The notes beneath the pieces were generated by a model that was not told the DNA's origin, made no database searches, and was given only the letters and a program-made list of their open reading frames with translations. A stretch of DNA of 64,000 bases, taken from JAKPAM01 sp047601745. GTDB lineage: Bacteria; Pseudomonadota; Gammaproteobacteria; Burkholderiales; Burkholderiaceae_E. Below are positions 10,372-19,637 of this stretch, in pieces; positions within the stretch are counted from its first letter, which is position 1; each line of letters begins with the position of its first letter. Position numbers and translations under genes: made by a program. The DNA lies in contig JASGIS010000001.1 in NCBI GenBank assembly GCA_047601745.1, positions 6,572,001 to 6,636,000 on the forward strand, in the 5' to 3' direction.

Positions 10372-11210
10372 CGGCCTCTCCCGTCCGCGCGCGCGTTGAG
10401 CCCGTCGTTCAGGCCCTCGCCGACCAGGTTCAGCGCCAGCACCGTCAGCAGGATCGCCAGGCCCGGGAACACCGCCATCCACCAGGCCTGGCGCAGCACC
10501 GTACGCGCCGAGCCGACCATGTAGCCCCAGCTCATCTGGTTCGGATCGCCCAGGCCCAGGAAGCTCAGGCTCGATTCGAGCAGGATCGCCGTTGCCACCA
10601 TCAGCGAGGCCATGACGACGATCGGCGACGCCGCGTTCGGCAGCACCTGCGTCAGGATGATGCGCGCGGCCGACTGCCCGGCCAGTTGGGCCGCCGCGAC
10701 GAAGTCGCGCTGGCGCAGCGTCAGGAACTCGCTGCGCACGAGCCGCGCGACCGGCGGCCAGGAAACGACCGCGATGGCGGCGACGATCGAGCGCACCGAG
10801 GGCTCGAAGATCGCCACCAGCACGATCGCCAGCGCGAAGCTCGGGATCGCCTGGAACAGCTCGGTGAAGCGCATCAGCGTCGCGTCGATCCAGCCGCCGA
10901 AATAACCGGCGATCGCGCCGATGCTCACGCCGATCAGCAGCGAAACCACGGTCGACACGACGCCGATCAGCAGCGAGACCCGGGCGCCGGCGACGACGCC
11001 CGACAGGATGTCGCGGCCCATCGTGTCGGTGCCCAGCGGCAGGCCCTGCTCGGCCAGCGGCGCCGCGAACGGCATGCCGACCATGTCCCAGGGATCGTTC
11101 TGCGCGAGGAACGGGCCGATCACCGTGACCAGCGCCACCAGCAACAGCACGACGAGACCGAACACGGCCCCCTTGTTGCGGCAGAAGCGCCGCCAGAAAC
11201 TGCTTTTCAT
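10368..11210 (-). CDS. ABC transporter permease, DppC/OppC type
   Basis: A 280-residue inner-membrane permease. The N-terminal cytosolic segment and first helix (GAVFGLVVLLLVALVTVIGPF) are followed by LGTDTMGRDILSGVVAGARVS, a strong marker of DppC-type subunits. The EAA-like loop (AAAQLAGQSAARIILTQVLPN) contacts the ATPase. It pairs with the DppB-type permease encoded 10 bp upstream. Confidence 0.94.
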
Positions 11211-11220
11211 CGGGGACTCC

Positions 11221-12195
11221 TCAGCTCAGTTCGATCCGCGGATCGACCAGCGTGTAGACCAGGTCGGTGATCAGGTTGAACAGCACGGCCATCGCCGCGG
11301 TGAACAGGAAGCAGCCGAGCAGCAGGTTGTAATCGCGCTGCAGCAGCGCGTCGAACATCAGCCGCCCGATGCCGGGCCAGGCGAACACCGTCTCGGTCAG
11401 CACCGCGCCGCCGATCATGCCGCCGGCCTGGATGCCGGCCAGCGTGACCACCGGCAGCAGCGCGTTGCGCAGGATGTGCTTGCGCTGGATGCGGCCCGGC
11501 GCGACGCCCTTGGCGCGCGCGGTCTTGACGAAGTCCATCTGCGCGACCTCGAGCATCGACGCGCGCGTCATGCGCGCGTAGACGGCCATGTAGAACAGCG
11601 CCAGCGTCAGCGCGGGCAGGATCAGGTGCTTGCCGATGTCCAGCGCCTTGTCCAGGCCGGTCAGATCGGCGCCCACCGTGAAGTAGCCGAAAGCCGGCAG
11701 CAGGTCCAGTTGCACGGTGAACAGCAGCACGGCCATCATCGCCAGCCAGTACAGCGGCGTCGCGTAGAACACCAGCGCGACGACGGTGATGAGACTGTCG
11801 ACCCACCGGCCGGCGTGGCGGCTGGCCAGCGCGCCCAGGCCGATGCCGAACGCCAGCGACAGCACGAAGGCCGTGCCCGTCAGCAGCAGCGTCGCCGGCA
11901 GCCGCTCCAGGATCAGATCGATGACCGGCTGCTGCTGCCGGTACGAGAAGCCCAGATCGAGCCGCAGCACATGGCCCAGGTAGTTGGCCAGTTGCACGGG
12001 CAGCGGCTGGTCCAGACCGAACTGCTCGCGCAACTGCGCGACGAACTGCGGGTCGGCGACGCCGGCCTCGCCGGCCATCACCGAGACCGGGTCGCCGGGA
12101 GCGGCCCGCACCAGCAGGAAGTTGACGGTGGCGATCACCAACAGGGCCAGCAGGCCCTGCAGCAGGCGCACGGACATGAACTGCAGTCGTTTCAT
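11221..12195 (-). CDS. ABC transporter permease, DppB/OppB type
   Basis: A 324-residue permease with six hydrophobic helices. The DppB-type N-terminus (LLQGLLALLVIATVNFLLVRAAPGDP) is followed by the periplasmic region with QLREQFGLDQPLPVQ. The cytosolic coupling loop is MLEVAQMDFVKTARAKGV and the end carries the family phrase LVYTLVDPRIEL. It forms the transmembrane channel with the downstream DppC-type subunit. Confidence 0.94.
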   Translation of the reverse strand: MKRLQFMSVRLLQGLLALLVIATVNFLLVRAAPGDPVSVMAGEAGVADPQFVAQLREQFGLDQPLPVQLANYLGHVLRLDLGFSYRQQQPVIDLILERLPATLLLTGTAFVLSLAFGIGLGALASRHAGRWVDSLITVVALVFYATPLYWLAMMAVLLFTVQLDLLPAFGYFTVGADLTGLDKALDIGKHLILPALTLALFYMAVYARMTRASMLEVAQMDFVKTARAKGVAPGRIQRKHILRNALLPVVTLAGIQAGGMIGGAVLTETVFAWPGIGRLMFDALLQRDYNLLLGCFLFTAAMAVLFNLITDLVYTLVDPRIELS

Positions 12196-12256
12196 CGCGG
12201 GCTCGAGCTAAGGGATGCGGCGCCGCCGGGCGGCCGCGGTTCCGGGGCGCAACGGA

Positions 12257-13819
12257 TCAGGCCAGCTTGACCCGGCCCAGGCTGTCGTTCAGGCCGATGC
12301 CCGAGCTCACGACGTTCTGGATCTTGCTGCGGTACAGCGTCGGGAAGTTGATCTCGTGCAGCCACGCGACCGGCACCTCGTCGACCAGCAGCTTCTGCAC
12401 TTCCAGATACAGCGCACGGCGCCTGGCCGGATCGCCCTCGCGCGCGCCGGCCGCGAACAGCTCGTCGACCTTCGGATTCACGTAGCCGGCCACGTTGTTG
12501 AACGGCGAGCCCTTGGCGATGTTGTTGCTCGTGTAGTTGCGGCTCACGCCGAGCGCCGGATCGCCGTACTGGTAGACGTAGGTGAAGGCCAGATCGAAGT
12601 CCCACTCGTTGCAACGCTGGTTCCAGCCGGCGACGTCGGTGGCGACCATCTCGATCTTGATGCCCGCCTGCGTCAGGTTCTGGCGCACGATCTCGGCCTG
12701 GCGCTGCCAGGACTCGCCATAAGGCAGCGGCAGCAGGCGCAGCGTCTCGCCCTTGTAGCCCGACTCGGCCAGCAGCTTCTTGGCCTTGTTCAGGTCGCGC
12801 GGGTACTTGGTCACGTCATCGCTGGCATAAGCGATGTGGCTGTTGAACGGCCCGGTGGCCGGCTTGGCGAAGCCGTACCAGGCGATCTTGGCCATCGCCT
12901 CGCGGTCGATCGCGGTCCACACGGCCTGGCGGAACCTGACGTCGTTCATCGGCGCGGTGCGGTGGTTGATCCACAGCCAGCTATGCGGCGCGAAGAACTC
13001 CCAGCCCTTGGTCGTCACGGCCGCGCCCGGGAGCTTGGCCAGGCGGCTGACGTCGAAGTACTCGACCGTCCCGCCGGGCGCGATGTCGACCTTGCCCGAC
13101 TCGAAGGCCGCGGCGCGCGCGGCGGCGTCCGGGATCACGTGGAAATACACGCTCTCGACGCTGACGACGCCGGGCTCGTGATACTGCTCGTTGGCCACGA
13201 GCTGGATGTACGAACCCTTGACCCACTCCTTGAACTTGAGCGGGCCGGTGCCGATCGGCGTGGCGTTGGCCGGGTTGGTCAGGAAGTCGGTGCCTTCGTA
13301 CAGGTGCTTGGGCACCATCGGCATCGTGCCGTTCTCGAAGAGCCCGAGGAACGGGCCGAACGGCTGCTTGAGCTTGAATTCCACGGTCAGCGGACCAAGC
13401 ACCTTCACCGATTCGATCTGCTCGAGGCTGGCGCGCAGGCGCGCGTGCGTCTTGCGCAGGAACACGTCGCACGAGAACACCACGTCGGCGGACGTGAACG
13501 GCTTGCCGTCGTGCCAGGTGACGCCTGGCTTGAGCTGGAACACATAGGTCCTGCTGTCCGGACTCACGGTCCACGACGTGGCGAGCTGGGGATGGGGCGC
13601 GAGTTTCTCGTCGTAGCGCAGCAGCCCCTCGTAGATGTTGCCGGCGATCAGTTGCGTGGGGCCGTTCTGCACGATGCCCATCATCAGCCCCGGCGGCTCG
13701 GGCTGGACCAGCACGTTGACGACGCCCTTCCTGGCCTGGGCCAGGCTGCGCAGGGGCACCCCGGCAATGGACAGGCCCAGGGCGGCGGAGCCGGCTTTGA
13801 TCAGTTGGCGGCGTTTCAT
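12257..13819 (-). CDS. Periplasmic substrate-binding protein, family 5 (peptide/nickel type)
   Basis: A 520-residue solute receptor for the downstream ABC importer. The N-terminal export signal (MKRRQLIKAGSAALGLSIAG) ends near LRSLAQA; the KRRQLIKAG stretch could be read as Tat-like. The mature protein has SBP family 5 segments: YEGLLRYDE, PHPQLATSW, YVFQLKPGVTWHDGKPFTSADVVFS and DREAMAKIAWYGFAKPATGP. The genes that share its strand encode an aldolase, a hydroxyacid dehydrogenase and amine enzymes, so its ligand need not be a peptide. Confidence 0.93.
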   Translation of the reverse strand: MKRRQLIKAGSAALGLSIAGVPLRSLAQARKGVVNVLVQPEPPGLMMGIVQNGPTQLIAGNIYEGLLRYDEKLAPHPQLATSWTVSPDSRTYVFQLKPGVTWHDGKPFTSADVVFSCDVFLRKTHARLRASLEQIESVKVLGPLTVEFKLKQPFGPFLGLFENGTMPMVPKHLYEGTDFLTNPANATPIGTGPLKFKEWVKGSYIQLVANEQYHEPGVVSVESVYFHVIPDAAARAAAFESGKVDIAPGGTVEYFDVSRLAKLPGAAVTTKGWEFFAPHSWLWINHRTAPMNDVRFRQAVWTAIDREAMAKIAWYGFAKPATGPFNSHIAYASDDVTKYPRDLNKAKKLLAESGYKGETLRLLPLPYGESWQRQAEIVRQNLTQAGIKIEMVATDVAGWNQRCNEWDFDLAFTYVYQYGDPALGVSRNYTSNNIAKGSPFNNVAGYVNPKVDELFAAGAREGDPARRRALYLEVQKLLVDEVPVAWLHEINFPTLYRSKIQNVVSSGIGLNDSLGRVKLA

Positions 13820-13873
13820 CGGTAGGGACCTTTCGCGGCGGGAAGAGGGTTTGAGGGATCGGTCGGGCGGAAC

Positions 13874-14746
13874 TCAGTCGCGGAACGACGAAGGCGCCGG
13901 CGGCTCCAGCCGCTGCAGCAGCGCGCGCCATTCGCGCGCATGAGGGTCGGTCGGTGCGTCGCTCAGGCGGTTCGAGTCGCCGCTCTCGTACTGACGCGCG
14001 GTCAGCTCGCACACCGCTTCGGGCACCGGATGGATCGGCTGGCCGGTGCCCTGGATCGCCACCTGCACGCGGCAGGCTCGCTCCAGGTTGTGCATCAGGA
14101 TGAAGGCCTCGGCCACGCTGCGTCCCAGCGTGACCAGGCCGTGGTTGCGCAGGATCAGCGCGCGCGACGTCGGGCCGAGGTCGGCGACCAGCCGCTCGCG
14201 CTCCTGCAGGTTCAGCGCGATGCCTTCGAAGTCGTGGTAGGTCACGCGGTTGTGGAACTGCAGCGCCCACTGGTTGCACGGCTGCAGCCCGCCGGCCAGC
14301 GACGACACCGCCACGCCGGCCACCGTGTGCGTATGCAGCACGCAGACCGCATCGTGGCGGGCCGCGTGCACCGCGCTGTGGATCGTGAAGCCGGCCGGGT
14401 TGACGTCGTGATCGCTCGGCTCGATCAGATTGCCGGCCAGGTCGATCTTCACCAGCGAGGATGCCGTGATGTCGCGGAACAGCATGCCGAACGGATTGAT
14501 CAGGAACTGATCGCCGGTGCCGGGCACGCGCGCCGAGATGTGCGTGTAGATGCTGTCGTCCATGCCGTACAGCGCCACCAGGCGGTAAGCGGCCGCCAGG
14601 TCTTCGCGGACCTGGCGCTCGGCCGGCGACGGACGGACGGAGGCGCCGGCCTGGGCGCTTCGGATGCTGCGTTCTGCGGTCTGCACGGGATCTCCGATGG
14701 TGCGATTCGAAATCTGTCGGCTGTCGACAGCTCGGTTCATGCACAT
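13874..14746 (-). CDS. Class II aldolase/adducin-family protein
   Basis: About 290 residues with the metal-dependent class II aldolase fold. Likely zinc ligands are in VLHTHTVAGVAVSS (HTH), and a third His is in ILRNHGLVTLG. The N-terminal part has VREDLAAAYRLVALYGMDDSIYTHISAR, typical of the adducin-like subgroup. The start is uncertain between ATG 14746 and ATG 14740 (MNRAVDSRQ), with no clear Shine-Dalgarno. It is the first gene of the minus-strand cluster and is divergent from the sigma factor. It may cleave or decarboxylate the imported compound. Confidence 0.85.
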   Translation of the reverse strand: MCMNRAVDSRQISNRTIGDPVQTAERSIRSAQAGASVRPSPAERQVREDLAAAYRLVALYGMDDSIYTHISARVPGTGDQFLINPFGMLFRDITASSLVKIDLAGNLIEPSDHDVNPAGFTIHSAVHAARHDAVCVLHTHTVAGVAVSSLAGGLQPCNQWALQFHNRVTYHDFEGIALNLQERERLVADLGPTSRALILRNHGLVTLGRSVAEAFILMHNLERACRVQVAIQGTGQPIHPVPEAVCELTARQYESGDSNRLSDAPTDPHAREWRALLQRLEPPAPSSFRD

Positions 14747-14863
14747 TGCGTGCCAGTTCGACTCCGCCGTGTCATCGGAAAAACATGGATAATCAAGAAT
14801 AGTTCCCATTTCCATCGATGCCTTGCCCATGCGGTGGCGCTTGAATCCCGTACGGAGGCGGCC

Positions 14864-15418
14864 GTGACCGGTACGGTCCGCGCGCCCTCTTCGAACATCG
14901 AAGCCCTTTACGGCGACCACCACGCCTGGCTGCTCGCGTGGCTTCGCCGCCGCCTGGGCGATGCCGCCGACGCCGCCGACCTCGCGCACGATGCGTTCCT
15001 GCGGCTGATCGTCAAGCCCGCGCCGCGCGGCTTCGGTAGTCCTGCCGAGGCCCGTGGCTATCTGCGCGCGATGGCCCACGGCCTGTGCGTCAACCTCTGG
15101 CACCGCCGCGAGATCGAACGGGCTTGGCTCGACGTGCTGGCCTCGCAACCCGAGGAGCACGCGCCTTCGGCCGAGCGGCAGGCGATCGTGATCGAAGCGC
15201 TGCACGAAATCGGCGCCCTGCTGCTCGACGTGCCGCCCAAGGCGGCGCGCGCGTTCCTGATGTGCTCCGTCTGCGAGATGAGCGCGCAGGAGGCCGCGGA
15301 CGAGCTGGGCGTCTCCACGCGCATGATCCGCAAGTACGTGGCCCGGGTGATGTTGCGCTGCATGCAGGCGCAGGCGTGCCAGACCGCCGGCGACCTGCGC
15401 GAACAGGCTCCGACCTAG
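14864..15418 (+). CDS. ECF sigma factor, FecI-like
   Basis: A 184-residue extracytoplasmic-function sigma factor. Region 2 covers about residues 10-80 (ALYGDHHAWLLAWLRRRLGD, DLAHDAFLRLI) and region 4 about residues 120-165 (MSAQEAADELGVSTRMIRKYV). The start is a GTG at 14864 behind GGAGG at 14854-14858. A FecR-type regulator lies 9 bp downstream and a TonB receptor with a signalling domain follows. This is the standard order for iron-siderophore surface signalling, in which the released sigma factor transcribes the receptor gene. Confidence 0.9.
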   Translation: MTGTVRAPSSNIEALYGDHHAWLLAWLRRRLGDAADAADLAHDAFLRLIVKPAPRGFGSPAEARGYLRAMAHGLCVNLWHRREIERAWLDVLASQPEEHAPSAERQAIVIEALHEIGALLLDVPPKAARAFLMCSVCEMSAQEAADELGVSTRMIRKYVARVMLRCMQAQACQTAGDLREQAPT

Positions 15419-15427
15419 CCGACGTCC

Positions 15428-16480
15428 GTGTCAGCCCTCGTTCCGGCTTCTCCATCCGACCCGCGAACTCCGGCCGAGCCAGCGGACGGCGCTTCCCACG
15501 CTGCGATGGAACAAGCGGCCGAGTGGTACGCGTTGCTGATTTCGGGCGACGAGGATGCCGACGACCGCGCTCGATGGGAAGCATGGCTCGCGGCCAGCCC
15601 CGATCATCGCAAGGCCTGGAGCTACGTCGAAGCGGTCAGCCGCAGGGTGCTTGCCCCGCTGCAGGAAACGGCCGACCCTCGCCGGCTGACCGACGGCCTG
15701 CAGACCGCCGCCATCCGCACGCGGCAACGCCGGCGCCTGCTGGCCGGCATCGCGCTGTTCGCCGGATCGGGGCTGCTCGGATGGCTGAGCTGGCGCCGCG
15801 CCCCGCTTCGCGAATACGTGATGGCCTGGACGGCCGACTACCGCACCGCCACCGGAGAAATCCGCGAGGTGGCGCTGGCGGACGGCACCCGGGTCTGGCT
15901 CGACACGGCCAGTGCGTTCGACCAGGACTATCGTGCGAACCTGCGCCGCCTGAGCCTGATCGGCGGAGAAATCCTCGTCAGCACGGCCGCCGAGGCCGAG
16001 CGCCCGTTCGTCGTCGATACGGGTCAAGGACGCCTTCGGGCGCTCGGTACCCGCTTCACGGTCCGCCAGGAAGACGGCCGTACGCTGCTCGCCGTCTACC
16101 GGGGCGCCGTGGAGATCCGCACCGCGGGAACCGGCGCGACGGCCGTCATTCCGGCCGGGCAGCAGACCCGTTTCACCGCCGAGCGCATCCCGTCTCCGAC
16201 GCCCGCCGACCCGGCGCGCGAGGCGTGGAGCCGGGGCGATCTGGTCGTCGTCGACATGCCGCTGATCGACGTGGTCGACGAACTGAGCCGCTATACCCGC
16301 CAGCATGTCGGCGTCGATCCGGCCGTGGCCCGGCGCCGCATCTTCGGAACCTTTCCGCTGCGCGACGTCGAACTCACGCTGAGCCTGCTGGCGGACGCGG
16401 CGCAACTGCGGATCCGCCGCACGCTGCCATGGTGGATCACGCTCGAAGCGGCGGACACGTCCGCGCCGAACGGAGCCTGA
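15428..16480 (+). CDS. FecR-family anti-sigma/regulatory protein
   Basis: A 350-residue inner-membrane regulator. The N-terminal cytosolic domain (EQAAEWYALLISGDEDADDR and WEAWLAASPDHRKAW) is the DUF4880 module that binds the sigma factor. A membrane segment follows near residues 95-115 (LLAGIALFAGSGLLGWLSW). The periplasmic FecR domain comes next (REVALADGTRVWLDTAS, LSLIGGEILV), then a C-terminal STN-like region (RIFGTFPLRDVELTLSLLAD). I give the GTG at 15428; the in-frame ATG at 15506 (MEQAAEWY) is an equally reasonable start. It should relay receptor occupancy to the sigma factor encoded just upstream. Confidence 0.88.
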   Translation: MSALVPASPSDPRTPAEPADGASHAAMEQAAEWYALLISGDEDADDRARWEAWLAASPDHRKAWSYVEAVSRRVLAPLQETADPRRLTDGLQTAAIRTRQRRRLLAGIALFAGSGLLGWLSWRRAPLREYVMAWTADYRTATGEIREVALADGTRVWLDTASAFDQDYRANLRRLSLIGGEILVSTAAEAERPFVVDTGQGRLRALGTRFTVRQEDGRTLLAVYRGAVEIRTAGTGATAVIPAGQQTRFTAERIPSPTPADPAREAWSRGDLVVVDMPLIDVVDELSRYTRQHVGVDPAVARRRIFGTFPLRDVELTLSLLADAAQLRIRRTLPWWITLEAADTSAPNGA

Positions 16481-16825
16481 GCGCAACGGCGCCGCGAGCT
16501 GCGGCGCGCGCCGGCTGGCCGCCGACGAAGACTTTTCGTGCAAGCGGTTCCGCTTTCGCCCCGCTCGATTGATTTACAGGGCGAGAGAACCGCATCAACG
16601 AACGACAGCCACCCGCTGCGCCCCCGCCCGATCGGACGGGACGGCGCCAGCCGATCAGCACGGCCCCGCGCCTTCAGGCGCGAGACGGGTTGACGAGGTG
16701 AGGCCCGATGGACGCCCGCGGCGCAGCGCGCCGACGGCGGAACGTCCATGACGAGGCCATCCGCTCGATTCGGGAGATGGGGACGCTCGACATTCCTCAA
16801 CGATCTCTTGACAAGGGTCCGCTTC
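16481..16825 (+). other. Intergenic region before the TonB receptor gene
   Basis: No convincing gene is seen in these 345 bp between fecR and the receptor. Overlapping reading frames are short and rich in Arg, as expected for high-GC shadow frames. The receptor promoter, presumably read by the FecI-like sigma factor, should lie here, but I cannot point to a reliable -35/-10 pair. An AAGGG at 16813-16817 sits 8 bp before the chosen receptor start. Confidence 0.5.
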
Positions 16826-19378
16826 ATGCCTCGCCGCTCATCCCGTCCCCGCCGACCGCACTCGCCGGCGAAGTCCGTTCAGCAGGAGTGCCCGCCGGTC
16901 GCCTGCCCCGGCAACCCGTCGTTCGCCGTGCGCCCGATCGCACTGGCCGCTCACCTGATGGCGGCGGCCGGCGTCCTGGCAACCGCCGGCTTCGCGCCTC
17001 GGGCGCATGCGCAGGCCTCGCCCGGCGCAGAAGCCGCAGAGACGCGCCCGGCCACCCGGCATTACGATATTCCGGCGGGTTCGCTGCCCGAGGTGCTGAC
17101 GCGGTTCTCGGCGCAGGCGGGGATCTATCTGGCGGGATCGACGGAGCTCGCTCAAGGCAAGACCAGCGCCGGGGTAAGCGGGGACTACAGCGTCGACAGC
17201 GCGCTGACGGTGTTGCTCGAAGGCACGGGCTTGCAAGTCGTGCGGCTGGGCAATGGCGGTTATGGATTGAGAGCGAAGCCCGGCGCGACGGCAACCGGAT
17301 CGGCGACCGACGCGGCGCTGCCGCCGGTGACGATCACCTCGACCAGCGACGCTGAAGTCGCTCGCTTGAATCCGCCGACGACCGTCGGATCGAAAATTCC
17401 GTTGACGCAACGGGAAATTCCGCAGTCCGTCAACGTCATCACGCACGATCAGATTCGACAGCAAGGCGTCACGAGCCTCAACGAAGTAATGACTTATGTG
17501 CCTGGAGTGCAAGCCCTCTACACAACGGCGGATCGCCTTCAGTACTACTCGCGCGGCTTTCCTTTGAACAACTATCAAATCGATGGGCTGCCGGTTTTCA
17601 CCAACTCGAATGTTTCATCGACCTCCAACACGCAAACTCCCAACCTGGCCATGTACGACCGGGTTGAAGTTCTCACAGGTCCGGCAGGCCTGTTGAGCGG
17701 CATGGGAGATGCCGGAGGTGTGATCAATCTCGTCCGGAAACACGCACCTTCCAGATTCATGGCCTCAGGTCAGGTCACGATGGGAAACCATCACCACAGG
17801 ATGACGGAAATAGATGTTGGAGGTCCTCTCAATGAGTCCGGAACGATTCGCGGGCTTATTGTCGGCTCATATCAAGACCAGAATCTTCAGCAGGATACCA
17901 CCTGGAAACGCAACAAACTGGTTTATGCCACGCTGGACATTGATATAACGTCAAGCACGTTGATTCGTGCAGGGGGCAGCTACAGCGATCAGGCCTTGCA
18001 TAGCGAATGGGGAAACGGCCCCATAAAGCTATCGAACGGTAAATTCTACGTGCCACCGCGATCTCGGTACTTTGGAGCCGACTGGAACCGCGACACCGCC
18101 TCTGTCAGTGATATTTTTGCGGAACTACAGCATAAATTCGACAACGGCTGGGTACTTCGAGCGGCGGCCGACTATCAAGTCAACAAGTACACATACGTAA
18201 ATTCATATATCAGAAATGTGGACGCCGACACCTTCTCCGGCACGCTCGTAGCGCTTAACAGCCTGTCTTGGGAGCATAACCAGAATTTTGAGATATCTGC
18301 ATCGGGACCGCTGAGAATCTGGGGGAAAAGCGCGAATCTGACAGTTGGCGCCAACTACATGAAGATGAATAACTGGACGAAATCGTACTACGATCAACCG
18401 TATCCGGATGATTACCCATTCGCCATACCCGTCAGCAGCATCTTCAATGTCAATGTTCCTCGCCCCATATGGACCGGCCAAACGAACAACACAGGCGCAG
18501 GCAACGAATACGGAGAACAATATGGCGCTTACGCGAATGCACGGATCAACGTTTCCGACCCGCTGACACTCATCGTTGGAGGACGTGTTTCGTGGTATTC
18601 CGATAAATTTGTTCCCGATTCCATTTACAATGCAGATCAGCTCACGAGCCAATTCTATTCAGACTATGATGCGCGAGTGACGCCGTATTTCGGGGCGGTT
18701 TACGACATCAACGAAAAATACTCCGCATACGCGAGCTATACGAGCATATTCACACCGCAGTTTGGTGCGATGGACTCCAATCGACATGGCTTGGCTCCCG
18801 TCATCGGCAGCCAATTCGAGATCGGCATCAAAGGCGAGCATTTCAACGGCTTACTGAACACCTCGGCCGCGATATATCAAATCACCCAGAAGAACACAGC
18901 CATCGCGGACCCATTGCTACCGAATAGTGGATATTCCGTTGCCCAAGGCAAGGTGAGAAATCGCGGATTCGAGATCAAAGCGCATGGGAGACTGGGGCCC
19001 GGCTGGGACATTTCCGGAGGATACACCTATAACGATGCAGAATACCTGGAAGGAACAGCGCTAAGCCCGGCTTCGTCGCCCTTTGCTCAAACGACACCGC
19101 GCTCCCAACTGACGCTCTGGACCAACTATCGGTTGCCGGAGCCGCTTGCGAAACTTCAGATTGGCGGAGGCATCGTCGCAACGACCAGTACCAGGTCCGG
19201 CTCTGGATATCGGCAAGGCAGCTATTACGTAGCGAATACGCTTATCGCATACCAAATCTCGAAAAAAACGTCGCTCTCCCTGAACATCAACAACCTATTC
19301 GACAAGGATTACTACCAAAATGCTCAATTTCGCGGATTCCCTCGCCAAGCTCTATTGACGCTCCGCGCGGCTTATTGA
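16826..19378 (+). CDS. TonB-dependent siderophore-type receptor with N-terminal signalling (STN) domain
   Basis: About 850 residues in the outer membrane. After a long signal region (ending near PRAHAQA) comes an STN domain (RHYDIPAGSLPEVLTRFSAQ, then VSGDYSVDSALTVLLEGTGL). The plug domain has IPLTQREIPQSVNVITHDQI, SRGFPLNNYQIDG and RVEVLTGPAGLLSGMGDAGG. A 22-strand-type barrel ends in the aromatic C-terminus LTLRAAY with NNLFDKDYYQNA before it. This is the FpvA/FecA-type layout that works with FecI/FecR. Base composition changes sharply near 17340-17400. The 60 bases from 17281 contain 46 G/C, while the 60 from 18181 contain 26. The barrel part therefore looks recently acquired or recombined. 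An upstream in-frame ATG at 16748 is possible but less likely. Confidence 0.92.
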   Translation: MPRRSSRPRRPHSPAKSVQQECPPVACPGNPSFAVRPIALAAHLMAAAGVLATAGFAPRAHAQASPGAEAAETRPATRHYDIPAGSLPEVLTRFSAQAGIYLAGSTELAQGKTSAGVSGDYSVDSALTVLLEGTGLQVVRLGNGGYGLRAKPGATATGSATDAALPPVTITSTSDAEVARLNPPTTVGSKIPLTQREIPQSVNVITHDQIRQQGVTSLNEVMTYVPGVQALYTTADRLQYYSRGFPLNNYQIDGLPVFTNSNVSSTSNTQTPNLAMYDRVEVLTGPAGLLSGMGDAGGVINLVRKHAPSRFMASGQVTMGNHHHRMTEIDVGGPLNESGTIRGLIVGSYQDQNLQQDTTWKRNKLVYATLDIDITSSTLIRAGGSYSDQALHSEWGNGPIKLSNGKFYVPPRSRYFGADWNRDTASVSDIFAELQHKFDNGWVLRAAADYQVNKYTYVNSYIRNVDADTFSGTLVALNSLSWEHNQNFEISASGPLRIWGKSANLTVGANYMKMNNWTKSYYDQPYPDDYPFAIPVSSIFNVNVPRPIWTGQTNNTGAGNEYGEQYGAYANARINVSDPLTLIVGGRVSWYSDKFVPDSIYNADQLTSQFYSDYDARVTPYFGAVYDINEKYSAYASYTSIFTPQFGAMDSNRHGLAPVIGSQFEIGIKGEHFNGLLNTSAAIYQITQKNTAIADPLLPNSGYSVAQGKVRNRGFEIKAHGRLGPGWDISGGYTYNDAEYLEGTALSPASSPFAQTTPRSQLTLWTNYRLPEPLAKLQIGGGIVATTSTRSGSGYRQGSYYVANTLIAYQISKKTSLSLNINNLFDKDYYQNAQFRGFPRQALLTLRAAY

Positions 19379-19637
19379 ACCAAGAGCGAGCCCGGCCGGC
19401 TTCGGTGCCGACGGCTCCCGAGGCGCCGCCGCGGGCAGCGCACAGAACCATCTTTGCCGACATCACTTATCCGGGCCGCGAAGATGCCAGCCCTTATCAT
19501 CACCCGCTCCGAAGCCACGGCAGCGCCAACTTGATCTCGCGATTGCTCACGTTCTCATCAGTCGACGCGCTTATCGATGCGTCGACGCAGCCCGTCGTGA
19601 TGATGAGCCGCCTTGCTCCGGAGCCGCGACCTTGCTG

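Noticed and set aside
19561..19586. Inverted repeat GTCGACGC/GCGTCGAC as a terminator of the receptor gene
   Set aside because: No T-run follows and the loop is 10 nt. The 259-bp gap shows no other termination signal, so its role is unclear.
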